This document shows positions 1 to 6,108 of a DNA stretch of 6,139 nucleotides, piece by piece (position 1 is the stretch's first letter; the number at the start of each line of letters is the position of its first letter). The notes beneath the pieces were generated by a model that saw only the letters and a program-made list of their open reading frames with translations, did no database searches and had not been told where the DNA came from. The position numbers and the translations under genes were made by a program. Source of the DNA: an uncultured Lachnospiraceae bacterium (GTDB lineage: Bacteria; Bacillota_A; Clostridia; Lachnospirales; Lachnospiraceae); the NCBI GenBank assembly GCA_910585855.1, contig CAJUGZ010000260.1:1-6139 (forward strand), written 5' to 3'.

Positions 1-64
1 CTTTCCTTTGTATGCGACTTCGGAGAACGGTTAGAACGTCTGGCTTCTGTGGAAACATCTAGAA

Positions 65-105
65 TTTTTTGCATATCCTGCTTCCATGCAGGGTATGCAA
101 AAAAA
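65..105 (+). other. 17-bp hairpin of repeat copy A
   Basis: T65-T70 plus GCATATCCTGC (71-81) pairs with GCAGGGTATGC (88-98) plus A99-A104 across a 6-base loop (82-87). One T76/G93 wobble is present and is kept in copy C. The T run precedes the stem and the A run follows it, on either strand, so this is the opposite of an intrinsic terminator. The T and A runs pair with each other and lengthen the stem. A structural RNA stem or a DNA cruciform is more likely than a transcription stop. Confidence 0.8.
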
Positions 106-122
106 GGGGCGTGTTTAGCCCG
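106..122 (+). other. Invariant 17-base box with small hairpin (copy A)
   Basis: The sequence ggggcgtgtttagcccg is identical at 6092-6108. GGGC (107-110) can pair with GCCC (118-121) across a 7-base loop. Copy B holds a related version on the minus strand, around 195-210, with GGGCG pairing to CGCCC. Complete identity next to a stem that varies suggests that the sequence itself, not only the fold, is under constraint. Confidence 0.65.
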
Positions 123-150
123 AACGATAGAGAAGAGGATGTTTTATGGA

Positions 151-345
151 TGATAAAATCCTTCCTTACACTCGCTTTGTTTCGGCTGTCATGAGGGCGA
201 ATTGCGCCCCGGTTCGTCCGGTAAGATGTGCCTGAATACAGAAGCCCTAGACGTTCTTACCGTTCGGAGAGCGGAGCAAACAAAGGAAAGGAGTAAACCG
301 CCTCTGGCGTCCGGTGAAAGCCCACATCCCATCTCCAAAAATTTA
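151..345 (-). repeat. Structured dispersed repeat, copy B (inverted relative to A and C)
   Basis: Read on the minus strand it begins with tttggagat (about 340), as copy C does at 5874. It then shares the core ggctttcaccggac.ccagaggcggttt with C (287-323 against 5908-5949) and the ctttcctttgt to ggcttctgt part with A. It is rich in small perfect stems: 195-199 with 205-209, 209-212 with 218-221, and 220-226 with 255-261 (GGTAAGA/TCTTACC). The last two share bases 220-221, so they are probably alternatives. It lacks the long T/A-tract hairpin of A and C. Hand count of 181-300 gives 65 of 120 G+C, well above the nearby genes. Its sense direction matches the ABC operon, which ends at 353 with no terminator before it. 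The outer limits are approximate. Confidence 0.7.
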
Positions 346-352
346 ATTAAAA

Positions 353-2173
353 CTAACAATAATACTGTGCCTGTGCATTCCAAAGTTTACGATAAATCCC
401 ATCCTCTTTTACCAGTTCTTCATGGCTTCCCCTCTGTACCACAGTTCCCTGATCAAATACCAAAATATCCTCACAAAACCGACACGAAGCCAGCCGATGC
501 GAAATATACAGTGCCGTTTTCTTCCCTACCATCTGGTCAAAACCGGCATACACCTCACACTCTGAAATCGGATCTAAAGCCGCAGTAGGCTCATCCATAA
601 TCACAAAAGAAGCATCCTTATAAATTGCCCGTGCAATCGCCATTTTCTGCTTTTCTCCACCGGAAAAAACAACCCCGTCCGCATAAACTTCTTTCCCGAC
701 AAATGTATCCAATCCATCACGAAGTTTTTCCATCCTTTCCTCTAATCCTGCACGCCCCAACGCATCCATCGCACGTGATACTTCTACCTGTTTTGAAGCT
801 GCCACATTTTCCCCGACAGAAAAAGCAAACAGCCGAAAATCTTGAAATACTACTGCAAACAACTTTTGATATTCTGCATAATTATATTTTCGAATATCAA
901 TTCCATTTACTTTAATACATCCTTCTGTTACATCATAAAGCCGGCAAAGCAGTTTAATAAATGTTGTCTTTCCAGAACCATTTTTCCCTACAATCGCCAT
1001 CTTTTCTCCAATTACAAATTTTAAATTCAGATTTCGAATCACATCTGTCTGTGTTCCGGGATATCGAAACGAAACCTGTTCAAACTCTACCAAAAACCGA
1101 TGATCCCGCCGCTTTTCTACCGGAATCGTTCCTTCATATTTTCTCTTGCTAAGATCAATATAATCAATATAATCTTTGCAGGCAAGCGCCGCTTCCTTCA
1201 TCCCCCCCATTGCTCTGGCAAATTCCGATACCGATTTGGAGAACTGAATCATACTAGCAGCATAAGTTACCACTTGTCCAATCGAAATCATTCCCACATA
1301 GGCACGAAATCCGGTAAACAAATAAATCAGCAGCCCCGACAGATTTGATATTGTATTTCCAATCCAAAGTTTTTTTCTTATACTTTTCCCTACCTGCCTG
1401 ATTCCGTCTTTTCCTTTTTCACACAGTTTTTCCACTTCTGTTTCTATTATCTTTTGCTGTCCATAATTTCTAAGATCTTTCTGCGACTCTACATCTGCCA
1501 GCATATCCATATAATAGTTCATCTGATTCTCTTCTCCAGAAATATTATTATATGCTTTCATTTCCTGTTCGGCATAAAACAGATCCGATTTATAATTAAT
1601 CCAAATCAAAACACCTATTCCCATCCATAAAAAGAGCGAAAACCAAATCGAACCGATCCATCCATATTCAATTTGATTTTTCTTTACAAACATCGGAATT
1701 AAAATTCCTATTGCAATACCAATCGAAACCCCGTTCTTAATCACATCTTCCAAAAAATAAAAGGTCTGCCCCACCACCCCCAAATATGTTTTTGACACTC
1801 CACGTACCCGAAGTTCTTGTACTTTAATATCTTCTAAATACTCATAATCCATTAAAAAGCTTTTTTCATTTAAACGATATGCCTCAATTTCTTTCATATA
1901 TTCCAATTTCTGATTATACCACTCTCTTGTTCTGCAGCCTATTATTCTTAACATCACTTGTATGCCAAACGCTGCAAAAATCAGCCAAAATAACTTCTCC
2001 GTTTCCTCTTTTCTCTGCACTGCATCTAGAAGTTTTCCTGTTAAAATCACTGTGATAAACGGGTTAATTGCTTCTAATATAACAGAAATGAAAAAAGAAA
2101 ATATTGTCTTTTTATTTTGTCTGGCAAAACCCAGACTCACCCGCCATATCGACTGCCAATCCTGTTTATTCAT
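353..2173 (-). CDS. ABC exporter half-transporter (membrane domain fused to ATPase), second of a pair
   Basis: The 606-residue product is a fused ABC half-exporter of the inner membrane, with six probable helices near residues 22-46, 60-80, 142-163, 172-193, 271-290 and 292-310. The C-terminal ATPase domain is complete: aromatic A-loop in FRYPG, Walker A GKNGSGKTT (396-404), Q-loop Q444, signature FSGGEKQK with S504, Walker B VIMDEP with D527 and E528, and H-loop H559. I chose the start at 2173 because GGAGGGG lies 9 bases upstream and the conserved region begins there. An in-frame ATG at 2260 would add 29 highly charged residues that only mirror the end of the upstream gene. The start overlaps the upstream stop by 8 bases, which implies translational coupling. 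It probably forms a heterodimer with the 2166-4088 product. The substrate is unknown; peptide or drug export are plausible. Confidence 0.93.
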   Translation of the reverse strand: MNKQDWQSIWRVSLGFARQNKKTIFSFFISVILEAINPFITVILTGKLLDAVQRKEETEKLFWLIFAAFGIQVMLRIIGCRTREWYNQKLEYMKEIEAYRLNEKSFLMDYEYLEDIKVQELRVRGVSKTYLGVVGQTFYFLEDVIKNGVSIGIAIGILIPMFVKKNQIEYGWIGSIWFSLFLWMGIGVLIWINYKSDLFYAEQEMKAYNNISGEENQMNYYMDMLADVESQKDLRNYGQQKIIETEVEKLCEKGKDGIRQVGKSIRKKLWIGNTISNLSGLLIYLFTGFRAYVGMISIGQVVTYAASMIQFSKSVSEFARAMGGMKEAALACKDYIDYIDLSKRKYEGTIPVEKRRDHRFLVEFEQVSFRYPGTQTDVIRNLNLKFVIGEKMAIVGKNGSGKTTFIKLLCRLYDVTEGCIKVNGIDIRKYNYAEYQKLFAVVFQDFRLFAFSVGENVAASKQVEVSRAMDALGRAGLEERMEKLRDGLDTFVGKEVYADGVVFSGGEKQKMAIARAIYKDASFVIMDEPTAALDPISECEVYAGFDQMVGKKTALYISHRLASCRFCEDILVFDQGTVVQRGSHEELVKEDGIYRKLWNAQAQYYC

Positions 2174-4088
2174 CAAAAATCCCCTCCTTTCGCTTTCTGT
2201 CCTCTTCTTCATTCTCCTGCAGTTCATCTCCCATTTGTTTTCTTCTCTTTTTTTGTTCATCCTGCTCTTTATAGTACCGACTCTGCGTCACAAAAAGCTG
2301 TGCATAGCGGGTATTAGCGGAAAGCAGACTGGCATGTGTTCCTTCCTCAAGAATCCGCCCATGTTCTAATAAAATAATCCTGTCACAAAACCTTGTACTA
2401 GAAAGACGATGAGAAATATAGATTGATGTTCGCCTTTTTGCTGCCCTTCCATAATTTTGATATAGTTCATTTTCTGCAATCGGATCTAATGCTGCTGTAG
2501 GTTCATCCAAAATCAGCAGCGGAGCTGCCTTATACAAAGCCCTTGCAAAAATCAATTTCTGCTTTTCACCCCCGGAAAACTCTTCTGCCGCTTTATGAAC
2601 CTCCTTTACCAATAACGCTTTTCCTTTTTGAGCAATCTGATGATAGCGTTTTGAAAATCCAGACAGTTTCAATACCCAATTAAGCCTTCTGCGATCGATC
2701 TGTTCTTCTGTACTTGCCGTTAAATTTTCATCTAACGATACTGGAAGCATGGTAGAATCTTGAAATAATACAGATACCAGACGATAATATTCCTCACGGG
2801 TAAACTGCCGAATAGGAATATCATTTAATAAAATCTCCCCTTTCGTAGGATGATAAAATCCACAAATTAACTTTACAAGCGTTGTCTTTCCTGCACCATT
2901 TAGCCCAAGAAGTGCTAACTTTTCTCCCGGCCAAATCACCAAAGAAATCCCGTCAAGCGTCGGCTTTTGATTACCCGGATACGTAAAAGAAACATTGCGA
3001 AGTTCCAATTTTACACCATTTTCTGCTATTTTTTGAAGTTTTGTTTCTCCCACTCCATCTGTCTGATTCCACTGATTTGGAATTTCTAAAAATTCCCGAA
3101 TATAACCAATCGCAGCACAAAACGGGTTCATTGTTATCATCTGCCGAAAGAAAAGATTAAAATAAACGGAAATCCCTCCTACCACTCCAATTAAAAATAC
3201 AAAAGAAGTCGCTGTAATTGCCCCGCTTGAAATCTGCAAAATAAGATATCCATAAATACACAAATTACTGATAAAATCAATACTGTTATTTCCCAATCCG
3301 CTTAAAAAATACCAATTATGTATTTTTTTAAAAATATTGTCCATTCGCTCTAACACATCCTGATACTTCCCTAAAAGCCAGTCTGCCATCTGATAAATAC
3401 GAATCTCTTTTCCTGCTGCACTTTCCATACTCTGCCTGCTTAAATAAGCAGCTTCTTTTGCTGCACTGCTTAAATAAACATGATAAAACCGATGTTTTTT
3501 CTTTGCCAAAAAAAGTAAAAAAAAGTGTAAAATCACAGAACAGCAAGTAATCAATAAAATCCAGACACTGCTTCTTACCAGCAAAAATCCATAAACTAAA
3601 ATCCCAAATATCGCCTGCATCGTTATAGAAAAAGACAGCATCATACCAACAAAATTATAGTTATCCTTCAATGCTTTCCACACATTTCCTACCTTTTTCT
3701 GCTCTTGCTCTAATCGATCATAATCCAAATCCATAATCTTATGAAAACACTTTTTTATATAGTGAAAAGATACCGTCCTTCCCTCATACCGCAGATAATT
3801 ATTCATCCCGGTATCCGCAACATGACAGATCCAAATAAGCAGTATCAATACAATCATCTCCAATATTATTTTCTCTATATTCCATCCATTTTCTAACCCT
3901 CTTAACAGTTCTGCCGGAAGCAGTGTACCCAAAAAAGATCCCGCCACATTTGGTAAAATACAAAGCCACTGATAATAAAATAGCTTTTTATCCCATTCCC
4001 TAATTTCTTTCATATGAAACCAAATATTACTTAACATTCCATATTTTTGTTTCTTTTCCACTCCAAAAATTTCACGAAACTCAACCAT
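2166..4088 (-). CDS. ABC exporter half-transporter (membrane domain fused to ATPase), first of a pair
   Basis: The 640-residue product is a fused ABC half-exporter. Hydrophobic segments near residues 38-60, 72-92, 147-170, 174-196, 269-288 and 293-314 fit a six-helix membrane domain. The ATPase domain has the A-loop aromatic in FTYPG, Walker A GLNGAGKTT (395-403), Q-loop Q443, signature FSGGEKQK with S505, Walker B LILDEP with D528 and catalytic E529, and H-loop H560. Every key residue is present, so this is not the degenerate partner often seen in heterodimeric exporters. The last 36 or so residues are a strongly charged Lys/Arg/Glu tail beyond the normal domain end. GGAGG sits 8 bases before the ATG at 4088. 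It is the first gene of the exporter operon, behind its own promoter and a long leader, and very probably works with the overlapping 353-2173 gene. Confidence 0.93.
   Translation of the reverse strand: MVEFREIFGVEKKQKYGMLSNIWFHMKEIREWDKKLFYYQWLCILPNVAGSFLGTLLPAELLRGLENGWNIEKIILEMIVLILLIWICHVADTGMNNYLRYEGRTVSFHYIKKCFHKIMDLDYDRLEQEQKKVGNVWKALKDNYNFVGMMLSFSITMQAIFGILVYGFLLVRSSVWILLITCCSVILHFFLLFLAKKKHRFYHVYLSSAAKEAAYLSRQSMESAAGKEIRIYQMADWLLGKYQDVLERMDNIFKKIHNWYFLSGLGNNSIDFISNLCIYGYLILQISSGAITATSFVFLIGVVGGISVYFNLFFRQMITMNPFCAAIGYIREFLEIPNQWNQTDGVGETKLQKIAENGVKLELRNVSFTYPGNQKPTLDGISLVIWPGEKLALLGLNGAGKTTLVKLICGFYHPTKGEILLNDIPIRQFTREEYYRLVSVLFQDSTMLPVSLDENLTASTEEQIDRRRLNWVLKLSGFSKRYHQIAQKGKALLVKEVHKAAEEFSGGEKQKLIFARALYKAAPLLILDEPTAALDPIAENELYQNYGRAAKRRTSIYISHRLSSTRFCDRIILLEHGRILEEGTHASLLSANTRYAQLFVTQSRYYKEQDEQKKRRKQMGDELQENEEEDRKRKEGIFDE
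2181..2187 (-). promoter_or_regulatory. Ribosome binding site setting the start of the second ABC gene
   Basis: GGAGGGG on the minus strand ends 7 bases (9 from the GGAGG core) before the ATG at 2173. It lies inside the last codons of the upstream ABC gene. No comparably strong site precedes the ATG at 2260, which argues for the shorter protein. Confidence 0.8.
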
Positions 4089-4243
4089 TCCTTTTCCCTC
4101 CTTACCGTTAACTCCATTCCTTTATAAAAGTTTTTCCCAGAAAGGACGCCAAAACCCAAAAGAAAATCCGCCACGAGGAAATGCTAAGCGCAAGCGAACC
4201 CGGAATAGATCTTCCTTTCAAGTTCAGCGTCCCCCCAATTCTT
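4089..4243 (-). other. Long leader of the ABC operon, possibly structured, with a 37-codon frame
   Basis: About 155 bases separate the predicted transcription start from the ABC start codon. An outer inverted repeat, GGACGC with GCGTCC (4227-4232 and 4144-4149), encloses about 77 bases that are less AT-rich than the intergenic DNA on either side. A minus-strand frame from TTG at 4221 to TAA at 4108 would encode 37 residues with a hydrophobic middle (about residues 19-28) and no cysteine. A G-run lies about 9 bases before that TTG. It could be a leader peptide, a small exported peptide, a regulatory RNA, or the remnant of another repeat. I cannot decide between these, and the reading frame alone is weak evidence. 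Confidence 0.35.
4097..4101 (-). promoter_or_regulatory. Ribosome binding site of the first ABC gene
   Basis: A perfect GGAGG on the minus strand lies 8 bases before the ATG at 4088. The neighbouring taccgttaac (4103-4112, plus-strand reading) resembles the half-site recognised by LytTR regulators such as AgrA. It stands downstream of the promoter and has no clear second half-site, so I do not call it an operator. Confidence 0.75.
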
Positions 4244-4250
4244 ATTTTGT

Positions 4251-4259
4251 ATTATACCA
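4251..4259 (-). promoter_or_regulatory. Extended -10 promoter of the ABC operon
   Basis: The minus strand carries TGGTATAAT: a consensus TATAAT with the TG extension one base upstream. Start of transcription would be near 4244. The -35 region at 17-18 bp spacing (GCATTT or TGCATT) is poor and falls within the terminator stem of the upstream operon, so the extended -10 or an activator would have to compensate. The adjacent response regulator is the obvious candidate activator. Confidence 0.65.
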
Positions 4260-4269
4260 ATTCTAAATT

Positions 4270-4320
4270 AAAAAAATGCATTTTTGCACGAATGGTCTAT
4301 CCCACAGCACAAAATGCACT
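4270..4320 (-). terminator. Intrinsic terminator of the regulator-kinase operon
   Basis: Three bases after the kinase stop (4324-4326), the minus strand has AGTGCATTTTGTGC (4320-4307), which pairs with GTGCAAAAATGCA (4289-4277) with one bulged A. Seven T residues follow at once (4276-4270). It separates the two-component operon from the ABC promoter, which starts 11 bases further on. Confidence 0.8.
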
Positions 4321-4323
4321 TTT

Positions 4324-5061
4324 CTATTTCTGTATCAGCGGCAGCATTACTTCTGTAGCAAAAATCCCCTGTTCCGTCTGCCGATTGATATAGCCATTAT
4401 ATTTTTCTACAATTCCGTCAATTCGAATCAGTCCAAATCCATGATTTCCTTCTTTTCTCGATGCAAACAGCTTTCCCTGTTTTCTTGCCATTCCAACCAT
4501 AGAATTTGTAATAGAAATATAAAGTTCCTTTTTTATAATATCAATATAAATACGAATAAACCGCTCCTTCTCATCTGAAATCTCCATACAGGCTTCCATT
4601 GCATTGTCCAAAAGATTTCCGATTAAAACCGAAAGATCGATTCCAGATATCGCAATTTCTTCTGGAACAATTGCCGTTGCATCCACCATAATATGTCTTT
4701 CCTGAATCAATGTCAATTTACTGTTTAAAATGGCATCTACCATAATATTTCCGGTTTTCAGCACGGTATCTACCGAACTTAAATCCTTATCCAGCCTATC
4801 TAAATATTCCCGTGCCTGCAGATACTGTTCCAATTCCATATAAACCTTCAGTACTTGAATATGATTGTGATAGTCATGCCGCCATCCCCTCATCTTTCGA
4901 TACATCACTTCCACCTCATTATAGTGACGATTGACTAATTCATTCTGAAACCGCCCAATTCTCCGATTCACATACCAAGGCATAAAAAAATACCATAAAG
5001 ATAAATGGATCAAAAAAATACCGATGAAAAACAGCAAAATACCCTGCCATCCAAAACCCAT
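4324..5061 (-). CDS. Short GHKL sensor histidine kinase (AgrC/LytS-like catalytic part) without sensor domain
   Basis: The 245-residue kinase should autophosphorylate on histidine and pass the phosphate to the LytTR regulator encoded just upstream. One N-terminal membrane helix covers about residues 7-30 and is followed by the positive VNRRIGR, so the catalytic part is cytoplasmic. The H-box is RHDYHNH, with H62 the probable phosphate acceptor. The ATPase part has the N-box GNLLDNAMEA (N149, D152, N153) and the glycine motif HGFGL (208-211). AgrC-type kinases usually exceed 400 residues and have five or more helices for ligand sensing; here nothing outside the membrane could bind a ligand. 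The start at 5061 follows AAGGA by 7 bases and is only 16 bases after the regulator stop, leaving no room for a longer N-terminus. It may sense within the membrane or through a partner, perhaps the exporter. Confidence 0.9.
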   Translation of the reverse strand: MGFGWQGILLFFIGIFLIHLSLWYFFMPWYVNRRIGRFQNELVNRHYNEVEVMYRKMRGWRHDYHNHIQVLKVYMELEQYLQAREYLDRLDKDLSSVDTVLKTGNIMVDAILNSKLTLIQERHIMVDATAIVPEEIAISGIDLSVLIGNLLDNAMEACMEISDEKERFIRIYIDIIKKELYISITNSMVGMARKQGKLFASRKEGNHGFGLIRIDGIVEKYNGYINRQTEQGIFATEVMLPLIQK

Positions 5062-5077
5062 AGTCTATTCCTTCCCT

Positions 5078-5779
5078 CTATCTGTAATTCTGTATAAAAG
5101 CCTGATAAACTTCCTTTCCAAGCCGTCGGCTTAACGGAATTCGTTCATCATTATCCAGTACCACTTCTTGATGCAGCACTGCTGCAACATATCCTAAATT
5201 TACCAGATAAGAACGATGGCAGCGGACAAATTCTTTTTTTCCCTTTAACTTTTTTTCTACTGCACTGATACTTTCCCGGAGAATCTGCTTCTTTTTTTCT
5301 GTCACCATTACGCACTGATGCCCACATGCCTCAATATACCAAATTTTAGAAATCGGAAAAGAAATCATCCCTTCCTCTCCTAAAAAAAGAATTTTCTCCT
5401 TTGGTCTTTGCACCTCTTTTACCCGTTCCAACACCGCAAAAAACCGTTCCTCCAAAAGCGGCTTTACTAAATAGTGAATAGCTGACACTTCATATCCCTG
5501 TGCCATATATTCCTCATATCCGGTAACAAATAAAATCGGAACTTCACTTCCTTCCTCCCGTATTTTTTTTGCAAGCTCCATTCCGTTTATTTCTCCCATC
5601 TCAATATCTAAAATCAGCAAATCATAACTTTTATCTTCTTCCCATGAAAATAAAAACGCTTCTGCACTAGAAAAACATACCGTTTCTAACATTTCTTTTT
5701 TACTCTTCCCCCATCTCAATAAAAGCTGTCTAATCCACTGCTGCTGTGCTTTTTCATCCTCACAAACCGCAATTCTCAT
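5078..5779 (-). CDS. LytTR-family response regulator (AgrA/LytR type)
   Basis: The 233-residue protein has an N-terminal receiver domain (about 1-120) with acidic residues E7 and D8, phosphate acceptor D58 in LLILDIEMG, T86 in FVTGYEE, and K106 in VKP. A C-terminal LytTR DNA-binding domain covers about 130-233, with the characteristic RCHRSYLVN stretch (186-194) and PLSRR (215-219). Length and motifs are normal for the family, which binds pairs of short direct repeats upstream of promoters. GAGG stands 4 bases before the ATG at 5779, a tight but usable spacing. It is the first gene of the operon and is followed after 16 bases by its likely kinase. The ABC operon downstream is the most likely target, though I found no clear pair of LytTR sites there. 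Autoregulation is possible. Confidence 0.94.
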   Translation of the reverse strand: MRIAVCEDEKAQQQWIRQLLLRWGKSKKEMLETVCFSSAEAFLFSWEEDKSYDLLILDIEMGEINGMELAKKIREEGSEVPILFVTGYEEYMAQGYEVSAIHYLVKPLLEERFFAVLERVKEVQRPKEKILFLGEEGMISFPISKIWYIEACGHQCVMVTEKKKQILRESISAVEKKLKGKKEFVRCHRSYLVNLGYVAAVLHQEVVLDNDERIPLSRRLGKEVYQAFIQNYR

Positions 5780-5873
5780 CTTACCTCATCCTATCTAACT
5801 TTTCAATTATTATTATCCAATCAACGATTTCACACTTTTGTAAGTTTATCCTATTTCTATCTTTCATTCGACT
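5780..5873. promoter_or_regulatory. Divergent intergenic region between the response regulator and repeat copy C
   Basis: This AT-rich stretch must hold the promoter of the regulator-kinase operon on the minus strand. Candidates such as TTGATT and taataataatt are present, but no well-spaced -35/-10 pair stands out. On the plus strand, TTCACA (5829-5834) and TATTTC (5852-5857) have a 17-base spacer and could weakly promote transcription into copy C. Neither promoter is certain. Confidence 0.3.
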
Positions 5874-6050
5874 TTTGGAGATAGAATCAGATGCTGCCAG
5901 AAAGGGCTGGCTTTCACCGGACACCAGAGGCGGTTTGCTCCTTTTTTTGTTCCGCGGTCAAGAAACAGCCAGATTCGAAAACGATGGGCAGACTGCAGTG
6001 ACTTTGGAAAAAAGTTAGAAGTTCTTAGACTTCTGCTCGAAAACCTAAGA

Positions 6051-6091
6051 TTTTTTTCACATCCTGCTTCTATGCAGGGTGTGAAAAAAAA
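6051..6091 (+). other. 17-bp hairpin of repeat copy C
   Basis: T6051-T6057 plus CACATCCTGC (6058-6067) pairs with GCAGGGTGTG (6074-6083) plus A6084-A6090 across the loop ttctat. Against copy A, pair G71-C98 becomes T6057-A6084 and pair T74-A95 becomes C6060-G6081, so pairing is kept at both sites. The only other difference in the hairpin is one loop base (85 against 6071). Confidence 0.8.
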
Positions 6092-6108
6092 GGGGCGTGT
6101 TTAGCCCG
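6092..6108 (+). other. Invariant 17-base box with small hairpin (copy C)
   Basis: Identical to 106-122. After it, 12 moderately conserved purine-rich bases lead to gaggatgttttatgg (6121-6135), identical to 135-149. The GAGG followed by ATG at 6132 has the spacing of a ribosome binding site and start codon. The reading frame leaves the window after two codons, so a downstream gene cannot be judged. Confidence 0.65.

Larger units (their letters stand above)
1..149 (+). repeat. Structured dispersed repeat, copy A (5' part cut by window edge)
   Basis: Positions 1-60 match the reverse complement of about 225-290 (copy B). Both carry ctttcctttgt, then an acggt(t/a)(a)gaacgtct block and ggcttctgt. 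Positions 65-149 align without gaps to 6051-6135 (copy C) with 76 of 85 identities counted by hand. In order the copy holds a weak stem (31-35 with 58-62), a 17-bp hairpin (65-104), a small GGGC/GCCC hairpin (107-121), and a purine-rich tail with gaggatgttttatgg at 135-149. No convincing protein is encoded. The 5' part, which should hold the segment seen at 287-323 in copy B, lies left of the window. The family is not recognised; a structured RNA or a non-autonomous mobile element are the main options. Confidence 0.8.

Noticed and set aside
65..105. Intrinsic terminator at the copy A hairpin
   Set aside because: On both strands the T run comes before the stem and the A run after it, the reverse of what a terminator needs.
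146..235. Plus-strand 29-codon frame from the ATG of copy A, preceded by GAGG at 7-base spacing
   Set aside because: It runs straight into the inverted copy B and most of its codons are the repeat read backwards. It may mark where a gene once began, but there is no support for a real peptide.
1..345. CRISPR array, tRNA, or group II intron fragment
   Set aside because: There are no regularly spaced short repeats, no cloverleaf with CCA-type ends and no recognisable domain V or GTGYG boundary.
189..383. Minus-strand 64-residue open frame sharing LSPDxRGGLLL with a plus-strand frame at 5746-6018
   Set aside because: The shared peptide is the translation of the repeat core in copies B and C. 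The frames begin in unrelated flanking sequence, diverge after the core and have no good ribosome binding site, so the match reflects DNA repeat homology and not a protein family.
202..588. Plus-strand 128-residue open frame
   Set aside because: It spans repeat B and the antisense of the ABC ATPase end; it shows no domain and is a shadow frame.
2174..2260. N-terminal extension of the second ABC protein from an upstream in-frame ATG
   Set aside because: The 29 extra residues are charged, sit inside the upstream gene and lack a strong ribosome binding site, while GGAGGGG directly precedes the ATG at 2173.
4103..4112. LytTR/AgrA-like operator taccgttaac
   Set aside because: It lies between the promoter and the start codon next to the ribosome binding site, and I found no second half-site at the expected spacing.
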